Source of the DNA: Lachnospiraceae bacterium V9D3004
GTDB lineage: Bacteria; Bacillota; Clostridia; Lachnospirales; Lachnospiraceae
DNA: 64,000 bases
NCBI GenBank assembly: GCA_000621985.1
Contig: JHWW01000006.1
Span: forward strand, 124,001-188,000
Reading direction: 5' to 3'
The notes beneath the pieces are model-generated. The model ran no database searches, was not told the DNA's origin, and saw only the letters and a program-made list of their open reading frames with translations. Positions 54,829 through 64,000 of this stretch are shown piece by piece (the first letter of the stretch is position 1; every line of letters begins with the position of its first letter). The position numbers and the translations under genes were made by a program.

Positions 54829-55926
54829 TCACACATTGAACCGGAACAATACTACGTCTCCGTCTTTCATCACATATTCTTTACCTTCGGAGCGAACCTG
54901 TCCTTTTTCCTTGGCTGCCACCATGCTTCCGGCTGCAATAAGGTCATCATAGGCAACCACCTCTGCTCTGATGAATCCTCTCTCAAAGTCGGAGTGGATC
55001 TTTCCTGCGGCCTGAGGCGCTTTGGTTCCTTCCTTTATAGTCCATGCCCTTGTCTCCGTCTCTCCCGATGTTAAGAAGCTGATAAGGCCGAGCAGTCTGT
55101 AACTTGCAGCAATAAGCTTATCAAGACCGGATTCCGATAATCCCAGGTCTTCGAGGAACATTTTTCTCTCATCGTCATCAAGTTCAGCTATCTCCTGCTC
55201 TATCTGAGCACATATTACGAATACTTCCGAACCTTCCTCCTTGGCATATTCACGCACCTTACTGACCATATCGTTACCTGCAGCGTCATCTGCAAGGTCA
55301 TCTTCCGACACATTGGCGGCATATATGACCGGTTTACCGGTAAGAAGATTGCACTCTGCCATAAGAGCAAGCTCATCCTCATCATCTGTCTCGAAGTTCT
55401 TGGCAAGCTTACCCTGCTCTAAGAATTCCTTAAGTCTCTTATAGAATTCAAGCTCTGCTGCAAGCTTCTTATCATTATTGGCACCTCTTGATATCTTGCT
55501 TATCCTTCTCTCGATTATCTCGATATCCGAGAATATGAGTTCAAGATTGATCGTCTCGATATCCCTTAACGGATTAATGCTTCCGTCAACATGAACGATA
55601 TTGCCATCTTCAAAGCATCTTACAACATGTACTATCGCATCAACTTCTCTTATATTGGAAAGGAACTGGTTACCAAGTCCCTCACCTTTCGATGCTCCTT
55701 TAACAAGCCCCGCTATATCAACGAATTCGATCACTGCCGGTATCGTCTTTGCCGAATTATGCATCTTTGTAAGTACATCAAGTCTCTCGTCCGGCACCGC
55801 AACAACACCGATATTCGGGTCTATCGTACAGAACGGGTAGTTAGCGGATTCAGCACCCGCCTTGGTTAATGAGTTAAACAATGTGCTTTTTCCAACATTT
55901 GGAAGTCCCACAATTCCCAATTTCAT
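54829..55926 (-). CDS. ychF: Redox-regulated ATPase/GTPase YchF
   Basis: The 365-residue protein starts [20 protein letters not shown], with the G1 loop, then [20 protein letters not shown] (G3), [14 protein letters not shown] (G4-like NxxE/D as in YchF) and the C-terminal TGS domain ([20 protein letters not shown]). YchF is an Obg-family ATPase associated with ribosomes and stress responses. The length is standard. A poor ribosome site precedes the ATG. Confidence 0.97.
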   Translation of the reverse strand: MKLGIVGLPNVGKSTLFNSLTKAGAESANYPFCTIDPNIGVVAVPDERLDVLTKMHNSAKTIPAVIEFVDIAGLVKGASKGEGLGNQFLSNIREVDAIVHVVRCFEDGNIVHVDGSINPLRDIETINLELIFSDIEIIERRISKISRGANNDKKLAAELEFYKRLKEFLEQGKLAKNFETDDEDELALMAECNLLTGKPVIYAANVSEDDLADDAAGNDMVSKVREYAKEEGSEVFVICAQIEQEIAELDDDERKMFLEDLGLSESGLDKLIAASYRLLGLISFLTSGETETRAWTIKEGTKAPQAAGKIHSDFERGFIRAEVVAYDDLIAAGSMVAAKEKGQVRSEGKEYVMKDGDVVLFRFNV

Positions 55927-56025
55927 AATTAATCTATCTCCTTGTAATAATAATCCAATCCGGCCCGTAACGAGCAGGTCATTTTCAACAACAATGAATA
56001 ATTATATCATCGAGGTATGTATTTG

Positions 56026-56286
56026 TCATCCCAAATCTGAAAATATATTAAAATCTTTTCTGAGTTTATCATATTCTTCCCATTTAACGTTTTTCAATAT
56101 ATTTTGTCTTTCTGCGTATTGATCAGCAGCTGTTCTGACAGAAAAATAAACATCGAACTTTGCTTTTGTCTTTAGTCTTCTCTGATTGAGATATTTATTA
56201 TCAGGATTTTCTATCCCATTAATCATATTATCTGCGGTACCTGCTTCATCGTTATCCGTAAAAACAACAATATTATCAAATACCAT
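56026..56286 (-). CDS. Small protein of unknown function (86 residues)
   Basis: The frame from ATG 56286, with GAGAGG 7 nt upstream, encodes MVFDNIVVFTDNDEAGTADN and later KAKFDVYFSVRTAADQYAER. The VFTDNDEAG motif resembles the acidic Toprim motif, but the protein lacks the rest of that fold. It lies downstream of the metallophosphoesterase gene, after a hairpin, and may be co-transcribed. A longer frame to 56433 is not supported. Function unknown. Confidence 0.55.
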   Translation of the reverse strand: MVFDNIVVFTDNDEAGTADNMINGIENPDNKYLNQRRLKTKAKFDVYFSVRTAADQYAERQNILKNVKWEEYDKLRKDFNIFSDLG

Positions 56287-56383
56287 TTTGTTTTCCTCTC
56301 CCTGCAAATATATTATTAATCTAGTCCGTCTGAGATATAGTGTATCACGCAAAGCATATTTACACAATATTTTTTCATAAATC

Positions 56384-56425
56384 GCATAAGGGCACCCCGA
56401 TATTGTAACCGGGATACCCTTACGC
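56384..56425 (-). terminator. Imperfect hairpin after the metallophosphoesterase gene
   Basis: GCATAAGGGCACCCCG (56384-56399) pairs imperfectly with CGGGATACCCTTACGC (56410-56425). No T-run follows, so it may be a weak terminator or processing site. Confidence 0.45.
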
Positions 56426-56450
56426 TCACACATTATATTTTTTCCTTTTC

Positions 56451-58640
56451 TTAAAGCGTAGCTTTCATAGTATGTGAATACGGACCTTTATGCGTACCAC
56501 TGAGTGCACGAATCCTGAAATAATACGTCTTTCCTTTCTTGAGCTTCTTGATCGTACATGATGTTTTATTAATCTTTACTTTCTTAGTAAGCTTCTTAAA
56601 GTTCTTCGATGTTGAACATAATAATTCGTACTTTGAAGCACCTGCTGCCTTCTTCCATGTAATAGTTATTTTATTACCGGACTTCTTTATCTTAACTCCT
56701 TTGACTTTCGTGTTCTTAGTAGAAGAAGGCTTCTTGCCTGAAGAAGCTGTGTCATTCTTACCTGGTTTCAAATTACCGGAAGCATTAGATGCGCCAGGAT
56801 TCTGCTGCACTCCGGAATTTTGTTGCGGCACTGCTGTTGGTCCTGCAATCGTGGGTTCAGTCTTGGTAATACCCGTATTATCAACAGGATTCTTTGTCGG
56901 TTCCGGTGAAGGTATTGTCTTAAGGTTTGGTGTAAGACCGGTATTCTTATATATCGTGTACGGTTCCGGACATACGCTCACTCCGGTTCTCGTTCCGTAA
57001 TTCTTCATCTGGAATGTTACTCTGTCGCTGTACATATATACAAGAAGTGCCTGAACAACGTACGGTTCATAATCTCCGAGACTTGGATTGTAATCATTAC
57101 TGTAATAACCCATAGAACCCGCAAATGAACTTACAAAGCTGTCATTCTCGTCCGGACGGTCATCAAGAACCGATCCGTCCTGTGAATACGGCGTCACTCT
57201 CTCATATGTATCTTCTTCAATGTACACATTACCATGATCATGTCCGTATACAAGGATCGCATTTTCATATTGAAGAAGGATCTCCTTAAGTCTTGTGTTG
57301 TATGGTTCAGCCATGTGTTTTTTTACATTTCTGGAATCACTTAAAGGATAATGTGTAAGTACGATGACAGGCTTGTCTTTTCCAATCTCGTCAAGCTTGT
57401 CTTCAACCCATTCGAGTGTTGAATCGGTAAGCACATATTCGCTGTGATTATCTCCTCCGGAATACGGAGTATTGATACCGATAAAATCAACACCGTCGAT
57501 CACGTAGTGATATGCAAGTCTCATGCTTATATTGCTGTTATTTTTTGTCTTATTTGCAACGTTGCTGTCCGAATCATCGTCCTGATCAAGATATTCGGAT
57601 TTCTCAAGTTCACCGTTTGCATAATTCATTATTCCCGAATAATCTCCGGAGTTAAATGATGAACCGCCCGCAACAAAATCATGATTTCCCGTTACCATAA
57701 GAACGTGTCCGTCTTTGGTTGCACCTTCAAGAACATTTTCAAGATCATCGATCATCTTTTCATATTTTTCATATGTCCATCCGAGACCCGCATTGTTACT
57801 TGACACATCGCCGAGTACTGATATCACGTTTGCATTTTCTTCTTCACGGATCTTTTTAGTCGTATTGATAACGTCTTCTCTAAGCTGGCTCTCCCTGTTC
57901 TGAAGTCCGTAGTCAATATGGATATCCGAAATGAATGCCATCGTGTATGCAGGAATTTCGTCCGTCTCTTCTACATATAATGATTCATATTCATTTCTGT
58001 CATTGGTCGGCTTCTGTGTCGGCTCTCCTGTAGGTGCAGGTGTTGGTGTTGCCGGTGGTTCGGTAGCGCTTGAATCTTTCTCTGTAAGCTTATATAAACG
58101 CCATGAACTGCTGGCATCTTTTGTACCGCTTGCAAATCCCGGAGTGCTTCCGTTACTTCCCCCGGAATTCGTGAATCTCAGACGATTACCATCATTTATT
58201 ATCGTAAATGTATCGCTGTTAAAAGATATTGAAAGCTTTTGTTTTGCACCCATGGATGCTCCGCCGGAACTGATGTTAAGATATGCTTTCGATGTATCGG
58301 ATATGGAAGCTGCTTTTAATGCATAACCGTCGGAATCTTTTTCGAATGACCATAACGAAACACCTTCTACGGTTTTTCCGCTCGAATCAAATGCGGCATA
58401 ATCCATCAATGTCTGTGTTCCGCTAACCGCCTGATCCTTGAGATAATAATATCCGGATGAAAGACCTGTAGGCGTTATCCCGTTCATAACGATCGCATAT
58501 TGCGCCCCATCCTCAATAGCAGATACATTTGTAAATGATTTCACTGTTTCTCCGGTTGCCGGTTTGGAAAAATAAACACCCGGAATGATCATGGCCATGA
58601 TCAACATGATCACAAGAATCTTACTTTTGTTGCTCTTCAT
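56451..58640 (-). CDS. Secreted metallophosphoesterase with fibronectin type III end
   Basis: The 729-residue protein has a signal peptide (MKSNKSKILVIMLIMAMIIP), an N-terminal beta-rich domain (about residues 38-185) and a calcineurin-like phosphoesterase domain (about 230-560). Metal motifs are FISDIHIDYG (DxH), SVLGDVSSNN (GD), MVTGNHDFVA (GNHD) and VLTHYPLSDS with VYGHDHGNV (GHxH-like). A Pro/Thr linker leads to a fibronectin type III-like end (KKSGNKITITWKKAAGASKY). It hydrolyses a phosphoester outside the cell; substrate unknown. GGAGAAGGGG precedes the ATG. Confidence 0.88.
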   Translation of the reverse strand: MKSNKSKILVIMLIMAMIIPGVYFSKPATGETVKSFTNVSAIEDGAQYAIVMNGITPTGLSSGYYYLKDQAVSGTQTLMDYAAFDSSGKTVEGVSLWSFEKDSDGYALKAASISDTSKAYLNISSGGASMGAKQKLSISFNSDTFTIINDGNRLRFTNSGGSNGSTPGFASGTKDASSSWRLYKLTEKDSSATEPPATPTPAPTGEPTQKPTNDRNEYESLYVEETDEIPAYTMAFISDIHIDYGLQNRESQLREDVINTTKKIREEENANVISVLGDVSSNNAGLGWTYEKYEKMIDDLENVLEGATKDGHVLMVTGNHDFVAGGSSFNSGDYSGIMNYANGELEKSEYLDQDDDSDSNVANKTKNNSNISMRLAYHYVIDGVDFIGINTPYSGGDNHSEYVLTDSTLEWVEDKLDEIGKDKPVIVLTHYPLSDSRNVKKHMAEPYNTRLKEILLQYENAILVYGHDHGNVYIEEDTYERVTPYSQDGSVLDDRPDENDSFVSSFAGSMGYYSNDYNPSLGDYEPYVVQALLVYMYSDRVTFQMKNYGTRTGVSVCPEPYTIYKNTGLTPNLKTIPSPEPTKNPVDNTGITKTEPTIAGPTAVPQQNSGVQQNPGASNASGNLKPGKNDTASSGKKPSSTKNTKVKGVKIKKSGNKITITWKKAAGASKYELLCSTSKNFKKLTKKVKINKTSCTIKKLKKGKTYYFRIRALSGTHKGPYSHTMKATL

Positions 58641-58835
58641 AATTACCCCTTCTCCTTTTTTATTTTATTTTGGGAAAGTAGAATATTTTCACCACGGTTC
58701 ATTTTCACACTGCTACAAAGAACCGAAATAATCAGAAAAAATATACACATCTTCCCCTCATGATGACATACGCTCAGACGCAGCCATTCACCCACGGGAA
58801 TTATTATATAGCATACATTTCTATTGTCCAATGAT

Positions 58836-61187
58836 TTATTGATTCATATAAATGTCAATTTCACCATCATTATTAACCGTAACCGCCCCATTAATATCCG
58901 TTCTGAATATATCCGCTTTTATGCGCCGCAGCCTGTCAAGTATCTCCTCATGAGGATGACCGTACCGGTTATTTTTTCCGCAGGATATAACTGCAATATC
59001 CGGGTGAAGCAAGCCTATCAATTCTTCGGGAGATGAATTGTGTGAGCCGTGATGCGCGACTTTTAACATAGTAAGGTCGATCGGATCATTCTTAAAATAT
59101 TCCGTTAGTTTTTCTTCTCCGGATGACTCAACATCACCGGTGAATAATCCGGAAAATGAACCACATCTTACAAGCAGTACGACCGAGTATTCATTCTCTC
59201 CGGAACATGTATAATTCTTCTCTGGGTTCAGACAGGTTATCGAAAATTCGGAGGATTTCGTATAATGATTTTCTAAACACTTTTCTGAATTTTCTTCTGA
59301 TAGATTTACTTCCGCTTCCTTCGCATCGCCCCACTGCCACCTCATACCCGACGACACTTTTACAACATTAATTCCTGCTTCCTTGGCCTTATCTTCAACT
59401 TCCCTGTATCCATCTCCGGGATTACTCACATCCGCTAGCCATAATTCGCCTATTCGAAACTTCCCCTGTACGACCTGATCCAATATCTCCATGAATCCCG
59501 AATAATGATCCGAGTCACCATGAGTTATCACCCATCTGTCAATCTTTCTTGTTCCTTTATACATTAGGTATGGCATAAGCCTGTATCTTCCGACCAAACT
59601 CACATCACTGCTTCCTCCGTCAATGAACATCGTGGAAGAATCAGGAAGTTCCATATAGATCCCATCACCCTGTCCCACATCAAGTACAGTGGCCAAAAAG
59701 CTGTCATTGCCGAATTTATGGCTGATAACAGCCGTCAGAACAACAAGAAAGCACATTGTAATTATTGTACACTGTGTACGTACTGTGCATTTATGGGTTA
59801 TGGCATGGATCATTCTATATAATCGTGAATCTTCCCCGTCTTCAAGCAATTTTCTTAGAGTTAATATCATAAGACCGAGAAGAATATAATACAACACTAT
59901 CATTTTCATATCAGGACATCCTGTTATTCTGAATTCATAACACAGATCTGCTGCCATCTCGCATATCCATCTGTAGAATTCAAGGATAAAATGAACTGTC
60001 CCTGCCATGAATTCTGCGAACATATCAGCCAAGCCAACTATACCATCATATACATCCCCGAAAACATCCGCGAGTCCACCGGTAATCCCTGCAAGCCCAC
60101 ATAAGACAGCGGCGACAAATAATAATGTCATCAAAGGAATTACGATCAGATTAATAAGCACAGAATAAAGGGGCACGTCATAATAATTATATAAGAGCAC
60201 TGGCATTGTGAAGAGTGTAACTCCAAGACTCACAAAAAATGAATTGCAGATCATTTTTATAATGTCAGATTTGTATTCGATCCTGTCAGTTATACCGCTT
60301 ACTATCATAATCGATGAGGATGCGCCAAAAGATAATTGATAATCAGGTCTGAATAGTGCTGCAGGATCTGCAAGCAGAATAATTATTCCGGCAAGCGACA
60401 TGGCCGACAGTCTGTCATAAGAATTACCCGTAAGACCTGCTACGATGCCGCTAAGCAACATCACTACCGCCCTTGTACATGATACGCTGAAACCTGCGAT
60501 GCTTCCGTATATGATCAACACTGTTATTACCGATATTCTTCCCGTGACAAAACCTACCGGGAATTTTGATATTATCCACAGAACAATTACGGATATCATT
60601 GATACATGTAGCGCTGATACAGCAAGGATGTGCATTATCCCGTCCTGCTTATATAATTCTTTATCATTTTCATCGAGAAAACTTCTGTCACCGAGAACCA
60701 TTGCCGATATCATTCCGGCATCTTTTTCGGGAAGATATCTGAAGAATGATTCTTTGACACTTGTCGCAATATCCCGTATGAATTCTCTGTAACGATCAAA
60801 TGAATGATCCGTTATCTCATATTCTCCCGCAGATATTTTATAAACATAACCTTTGCCACGGTAGTAGCTGTACGCATTGAATTGTCCGGGATTGCCTGCC
60901 GGTTCGAACGCTTTTGCTTTTCCTGATACTGTAATGATATTTCCAATCCTCAGGTTATCATCTGAATAGATTGATACCAACAGATTCTCGTCCCGCTTTA
61001 CGGGAGTACCTTTAATTACATTTACATTACCGATCGTTATCCTGATACCCGAATCCGTATCGGTAATATCACACACTCTGCCCGTTACCTTAGCTTCTTT
61101 TTCAACCTCAAGGTAATCACGGACACCAGATGCAGTGATCCTGAACATCAGAATGACCAACATCACAATTACATATATTAAAACCAA
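58836..61187 (-). CDS. comEC: ComEC/Rec2 DNA-uptake channel with metallo-beta-lactamase domain
   Basis: The 783-residue protein has an N-terminal OB-like region (about residues 20-110), the competence domain with multiple helices (DGIMHILAVSALHVSMISVI, GSIAGFSVSCTRAVVMLLSG) and a C-terminal metallo-beta-lactamase-like domain from about 500 (VLDVGQGDGIYMELPDSSTM, WVITHGDSDHYSGFMEILDQ, VAHHGSHNSSPEELI). ComEC passes single-stranded DNA across the membrane. No comEA or other competence genes are in the window. It follows the GerMN lipoprotein gene by 18 bp, so it is in the two-component operon. Confidence 0.93.
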   Translation of the reverse strand: MVLIYVIVMLVILMFRITASGVRDYLEVEKEAKVTGRVCDITDTDSGIRITIGNVNVIKGTPVKRDENLLVSIYSDDNLRIGNIITVSGKAKAFEPAGNPGQFNAYSYYRGKGYVYKISAGEYEITDHSFDRYREFIRDIATSVKESFFRYLPEKDAGMISAMVLGDRSFLDENDKELYKQDGIMHILAVSALHVSMISVIVLWIISKFPVGFVTGRISVITVLIIYGSIAGFSVSCTRAVVMLLSGIVAGLTGNSYDRLSAMSLAGIIILLADPAALFRPDYQLSFGASSSIMIVSGITDRIEYKSDIIKMICNSFFVSLGVTLFTMPVLLYNYYDVPLYSVLINLIVIPLMTLLFVAAVLCGLAGITGGLADVFGDVYDGIVGLADMFAEFMAGTVHFILEFYRWICEMAADLCYEFRITGCPDMKMIVLYYILLGLMILTLRKLLEDGEDSRLYRMIHAITHKCTVRTQCTIITMCFLVVLTAVISHKFGNDSFLATVLDVGQGDGIYMELPDSSTMFIDGGSSDVSLVGRYRLMPYLMYKGTRKIDRWVITHGDSDHYSGFMEILDQVVQGKFRIGELWLADVSNPGDGYREVEDKAKEAGINVVKVSSGMRWQWGDAKEAEVNLSEENSEKCLENHYTKSSEFSITCLNPEKNYTCSGENEYSVVLLVRCGSFSGLFTGDVESSGEEKLTEYFKNDPIDLTMLKVAHHGSHNSSPEELIGLLHPDIAVISCGKNNRYGHPHEEILDRLRRIKADIFRTDINGAVTVNNDGEIDIYMNQ

Positions 61188-61205
61188 TGGCCGTTTTACT
61201 TTTCA

Positions 61206-62210
61206 TCACTCCTTGATTATCTCAAGATTTCTTTCAAGCGGTGAATCAAATACGATATTTCTGTTACCGTAGAAATTAATGGTTTCCCCATCAATTGTGA
61301 ATTGAACTTTATTAATGTCCGGAAGTTCAACTAAAGAATTGACTACAGAATATAAGGTTACTATCCTGTCCACTCCGTCAACAGCCGATAAGAATTCTTT
61401 TCCAAGATCTATATAACATATCTGGTCTCTGACCGTGATCTGGTTAACGACAGTATTCTCCGGAATAACACCTTTTAACGTCTTATCCACACCTTTCACA
61501 CTCTCGGGACCGCTTATGATCTGCTGCATAACAAGCTGCTCCATAGATATGGTTCCGTCAAATGTTACATTGGTCGGTACTTTAACAAGTTTCTTACCGG
61601 TACTGTCGGCAAAATACAGATTGACCGATATGGTCTGCTTATATGTGGTTTCGCCGCTGGTATTATCTACAAAAGTCTCAGAATTCATATAACCGAAAGC
61701 CTCACCCTCACTGTTAAGATGAGGATTACCGTCAATATTGAAACCAACGCCGTTAACTCCGGGAATCTGGCAAAGGGTCTTAACAATTGCCGCCCGACAA
61801 AGCGTTTCTTTGATGATCGGCATTGTGTAATAATTCGAATCAAAGTCAAGAACTATATATCCCTCGTCTGTCATCTCCTCCGAGATTATGTTAGTCACAT
61901 CTAACCCCGGAACCGTAGCATTAAAGCTATCAGGTGTCGAACCAAGTTTTTTTATAAGCTCATCGATAAGTCCTGCCGTCGTTTCTTCTTTTGCGTCATA
62001 ACCTTCCTGAACAAGCTGATTCTCATCTTTGCTCAGATAGAATATATTATATTCGTACTCATCTTTTGCAGGGCTGCATGCCGCAAAAAGGCAGACATTT
62101 ATCATCAACACAAAAGACAGCCCAAGAGGAAATATCTGTTTGCGCAGACAGCGACCCATATGCAGATTTCTAAGACGAAACCATATATTATCCTTTTCAT
62201 GTTCAGTCAT
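61206..62210 (-). CDS. GerMN-domain lipoprotein
   Basis: The 334-residue protein has a signal peptide with lipobox LFAACS (Cys near residue 45 of the long form), preceded by a long cytoplasmic lead (MTEHEKDNIWFRLRNLHMGR). A start at 62159 would give a standard lipoprotein signal but lacks a ribosome site. It carries two GerMN domains (TAGLIDELIKKLGSTPDSFN and SMEQLVMQQIISGPESVKGV). GerMN lipoproteins occur in spore germination and in surface-associated complexes. It is 30 bp after the histidine kinase gene. Confidence 0.85.
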   Translation of the reverse strand: MTEHEKDNIWFRLRNLHMGRCLRKQIFPLGLSFVLMINVCLFAACSPAKDEYEYNIFYLSKDENQLVQEGYDAKEETTAGLIDELIKKLGSTPDSFNATVPGLDVTNIISEEMTDEGYIVLDFDSNYYTMPIIKETLCRAAIVKTLCQIPGVNGVGFNIDGNPHLNSEGEAFGYMNSETFVDNTSGETTYKQTISVNLYFADSTGKKLVKVPTNVTFDGTISMEQLVMQQIISGPESVKGVDKTLKGVIPENTVVNQITVRDQICYIDLGKEFLSAVDGVDRIVTLYSVVNSLVELPDINKVQFTIDGETINFYGNRNIVFDSPLERNLEIIKE

Positions 62211-62240
62211 TTTTTTAATTATATCCTTTCATATTATACC

Positions 62241-63683
62241 TTACGTCTGATAATTAAGCGGTATCCTTACCGTAAATAGCGAGCCCTCTCCCTCTTTACT
62301 GTATACTTTTATGGAACCTCTGTGCATAAGAATAGCATTCCTCGTAATGGCAAGTCCAAGTCCCGTACCGCCGGTCTCTCTCGATCTTGCTTTATCAACA
62401 CGGTAGAATCTCTCGAATATTTTGTCCTGAAGTTCCTCAGGAATTCCAACGCCGGAATCCGCTACTTTAATGTAAAAATATCTGTGGTCGGCATTTAACG
62501 TCACCCTAACCCATCCGTCGTCATAATTATATTTTATGGAATTCTCGATCAGATTATTGATTGCCATGCCAAGCTTTACTTCATCAACCTCAGCTATTAT
62601 CGGGCGAAAGCTTTCATATACGAGCTCAATATTTCTCTGGGCCGCAATAGGTCTTAATGTCTTAAGGATTTTTTCGACAAATTCATTGATATTAACGGAA
62701 GAAAGAACTACAGTCGACACATTTTTATCTGTCTTTACAACTGTAAGAAGATCGTTGATTATGTTGTTAACTCTCTCGATCTCGTCACATATATCCACCA
62801 TGAATTCCCGATATAATTCAGCAGGAACATCTTCCTGCATTGTGAGTGATTCTGCAAGAACTTTCATGGAAGTTATCGGAGTTTTTAATTCATGCGACAC
62901 GTTGGATACGAATTCCTGTCTCGATTCTTCAGTTTTCTTAAGCTCTTCCATCATGTCCTTATAGGAATTGGATATGCTCTCAAGTTCCGTATAACCTTTA
63001 TATTCTGTTTCTATCGTGATATCTCCCACTGCGATATGCATAATCGTCGCGGTAAGATCGCGGAAAGGTTTCACGATAAGTCCCGATATAAGAAATGACA
63101 GAATGAATATTATAACCGTAAAGATCAATATGAATACTATGTCATCTCTTAGTTTACTCTCGTATAAAACAAAGATTTTTTCTGTGGAAAAACTCATAAA
63201 TACCGCGCCGATAATATCATGCGTCTCGGAATTATTGATCGGTGCCGTTATCTCCACATATTGTCCGGAATTATTAATATACGTACTGTTATCACCATTG
63301 AAAGTCTCGATTATTTCTTTTGATATGATCGTCTTATCATTTTCAAGATTATAAGTATCCCTGACGATCTTAAGATTGCTGTCTATTACAAGGATACGTC
63401 CCCTGTAAACGTCAGCAACCTGATTAAGTTCCGTATTAAGTTCGGTCAGATCTTCATTGGCAAAAAAATTGGAGTTGACAACAAGATTGGCTATGATCGT
63501 AGCATGCGACTGAAGCTCCGTCACACGCTGCGTGATAGCATCATTAAGAAACAGTCTCTCGGATATTACGCAATACACAGAGACCGGAACTATTCCAAAT
63601 AAAAAAATGATCAAAAATATGCGGATCTTCAGACTTTTTAAAAATCTGAATCTGCCTTTAAGCTTTGAAATAATAACCAACAC
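62241..63683 (-). CDS. Membrane sensor histidine kinase
   Basis: The 480-residue protein has a transmembrane helix near residues 20-45, an extracellular sensor (about 46-180), a second helix (about 182-205: [20 protein letters not shown]), HAMP, and the kinase core: [20 protein letters not shown] (phospho-His), [20 protein letters not shown] (N box), [20 protein letters not shown] and [14 protein letters not shown]. It belongs to the PhoR/WalK-like group. The likely GTG start overlaps the response regulator by 26 bp. It phosphorylates the adjacent regulator. The signal is unknown. Confidence 0.9.
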   Translation of the reverse strand: MLVIISKLKGRFRFLKSLKIRIFLIIFLFGIVPVSVYCVISERLFLNDAITQRVTELQSHATIIANLVVNSNFFANEDLTELNTELNQVADVYRGRILVIDSNLKIVRDTYNLENDKTIISKEIIETFNGDNSTYINNSGQYVEITAPINNSETHDIIGAVFMSFSTEKIFVLYESKLRDDIVFILIFTVIIFILSFLISGLIVKPFRDLTATIMHIAVGDITIETEYKGYTELESISNSYKDMMEELKKTEESRQEFVSNVSHELKTPITSMKVLAESLTMQEDVPAELYREFMVDICDEIERVNNIINDLLTVVKTDKNVSTVVLSSVNINEFVEKILKTLRPIAAQRNIELVYESFRPIIAEVDEVKLGMAINNLIENSIKYNYDDGWVRVTLNADHRYFYIKVADSGVGIPEELQDKIFERFYRVDKARSRETGGTGLGLAITRNAILMHRGSIKVYSKEGEGSLFTVRIPLNYQT

Positions 63684-64000
63684 CCCATTTTGTATGTATG
63701 TACTTCGGATTACTTGGTTCCGATTCTATCTTCTCACGAAGACGCCTTACATGAACGTCAACGGTTCTGACATCACCAAGATAATCGTATCCCCATACTG
63801 TATTAAGAAGGCTTTCACGGCTGTATACCTTGCCCTGGTTATTCATAAGCAGTTCAAGCAGATCAAATTCCTTGGCAGTAAGATTCTGTTCAACATCCTC
63901 AACAAATACTCTCCTGCCTTCGTAGTCTACTTTCAACTCACCGAATTCAACAAAGCCATCGGTTTTTTTGACAGAATTACCGCCTCTGCTGCTTCTTCTC
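63658..64000 (-). CDS. OmpR-family response regulator, C-terminal part (runs off right edge)
   Basis: The visible part is the winged-helix effector domain: [60 protein letters not shown] and [13 protein letters not shown], the OmpR/PhoB DNA-binding fold. The frame is open to the window edge, and the receiver domain lies beyond it. It pairs with the histidine kinase that follows. PhoB/WalR-type assignment is inferred. Confidence 0.93.
   Translation of the reverse strand, partial: RRSSRGGNSVKKTDGFVEFGELKVDYEGRRVFVEDVEQNLTAKEFDLLELLMNNQGKVYSRESLLNTVWGYDYLGDVRTVDVHVRRLREKIESEPSNPKYIHTKWGVGYYFKA

Noticed and set aside
56539-57000. A 153-codon plus-strand frame with a hydrophobic product.
   Set aside because: Antisense shadow of the Lys/Pro/Thr-rich linker and fibronectin end of the metallophosphoesterase.
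58643-58831. A 62-codon minus-strand frame between comEC and the metallophosphoesterase gene.
   Set aside because: No good ribosome site and no recognisable protein pattern; treated as intergenic leader.

Overview
The window looks like chromosomal DNA of a low-GC Firmicute of the family Lachnospiraceae, probably Butyrivibrio-like. Pointers are three secreted GH10 xylanases with lysine-rich Ig-like N-termini, two class III (oxygen-sensitive) ribonucleotide reductases, a clostridial division/cell-wall (dcw) cluster, CdaA/YbbR, and AAA-ATPase/PD-(D/E)XK proteins of the kind common in gut and rumen clostridia. No rRNA, CRISPR array, transposase or prophage was seen. The genus is an inference.

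Layout, left to right. 1-6.8 kb: a minus-strand polysaccharide region (partial glycosyltransferase, UDP-GlcNAc 2-epimerase). It is preceded by a HicBA-type toxin-antitoxin pair sitting between remnants of a nucleotidyltransferase gene, two AAA-ATPase/nuclease-like genes, and a LoaP/NusG-like antiterminator. Between the antiterminator gene and the ATPases lies a near-consensus promoter, about 190 nt of hairpin-rich leader and an intrinsic terminator: the architecture expected of a LoaP-controlled leader. 6.9-12.5 kb: GH25 lysozyme, a first nrdD, DAHP synthase and an HD-GYP protein. 12.6-18.6 kb: a frameshifted Ig-like gene, two tandem GH10 xylanases, and an unusual SGNH-hydrolase/Ig-like/flavodoxin fusion. 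18.8-22 kb: the glycolytic operon gap-pgk-tpiA. 22.2-23.6 kb: glycogen synthase with palindromes in its leader. 23.9-27.4 kb: nrdD-nrdG-dut, driven by a promoter overlapped by a pair of NrdR boxes. 27.5-29.6 kb: a degenerate sigma-70-like protein, a decayed AAA-ATPase gene and a cluster of nested palindromes including an exact 93-bp tandem duplication. 29.6-34.1 kb: ilvN-ilvC and a hybrid histidine kinase. 34.5-37.1 kb: a third GH10 enzyme and tRNA-Gln(CTG).

37.3-40.3 kb: a membrane protein of unknown function facing a diguanylate cyclase gene with a LacI-like sensor. The leader of the latter carries a c-di-GMP-I riboswitch followed by a terminator, so the second messenger probably controls its own synthase. 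40.3-44.7 kb: an operon of two membrane proteins, cdaA, ybbR and thiE. 44.7-54.6 kb: the dcw cluster (mraZ-rsmH-ftsL-pbp-murD-ftsW-ftsQ-ftsZ-thyX), with MraZ boxes next to its promoter. It has no mraY, murE, murF or murG at the usual places. 54.8-64 kb: ychF, a small unknown protein, a secreted metallophosphoesterase, and a two-component system with a GerMN lipoprotein and comEC, running off the right edge.

Almost everything lies on the minus strand; only DAHP synthase, the two tandem xylanases and one membrane protein are on the plus strand. Gene calls rest on protein motifs read by eye. Start codons were chosen by Shine-Dalgarno spacing, and promoters by -35/-10 matches with 17-bp spacers. 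None was tested by database search.
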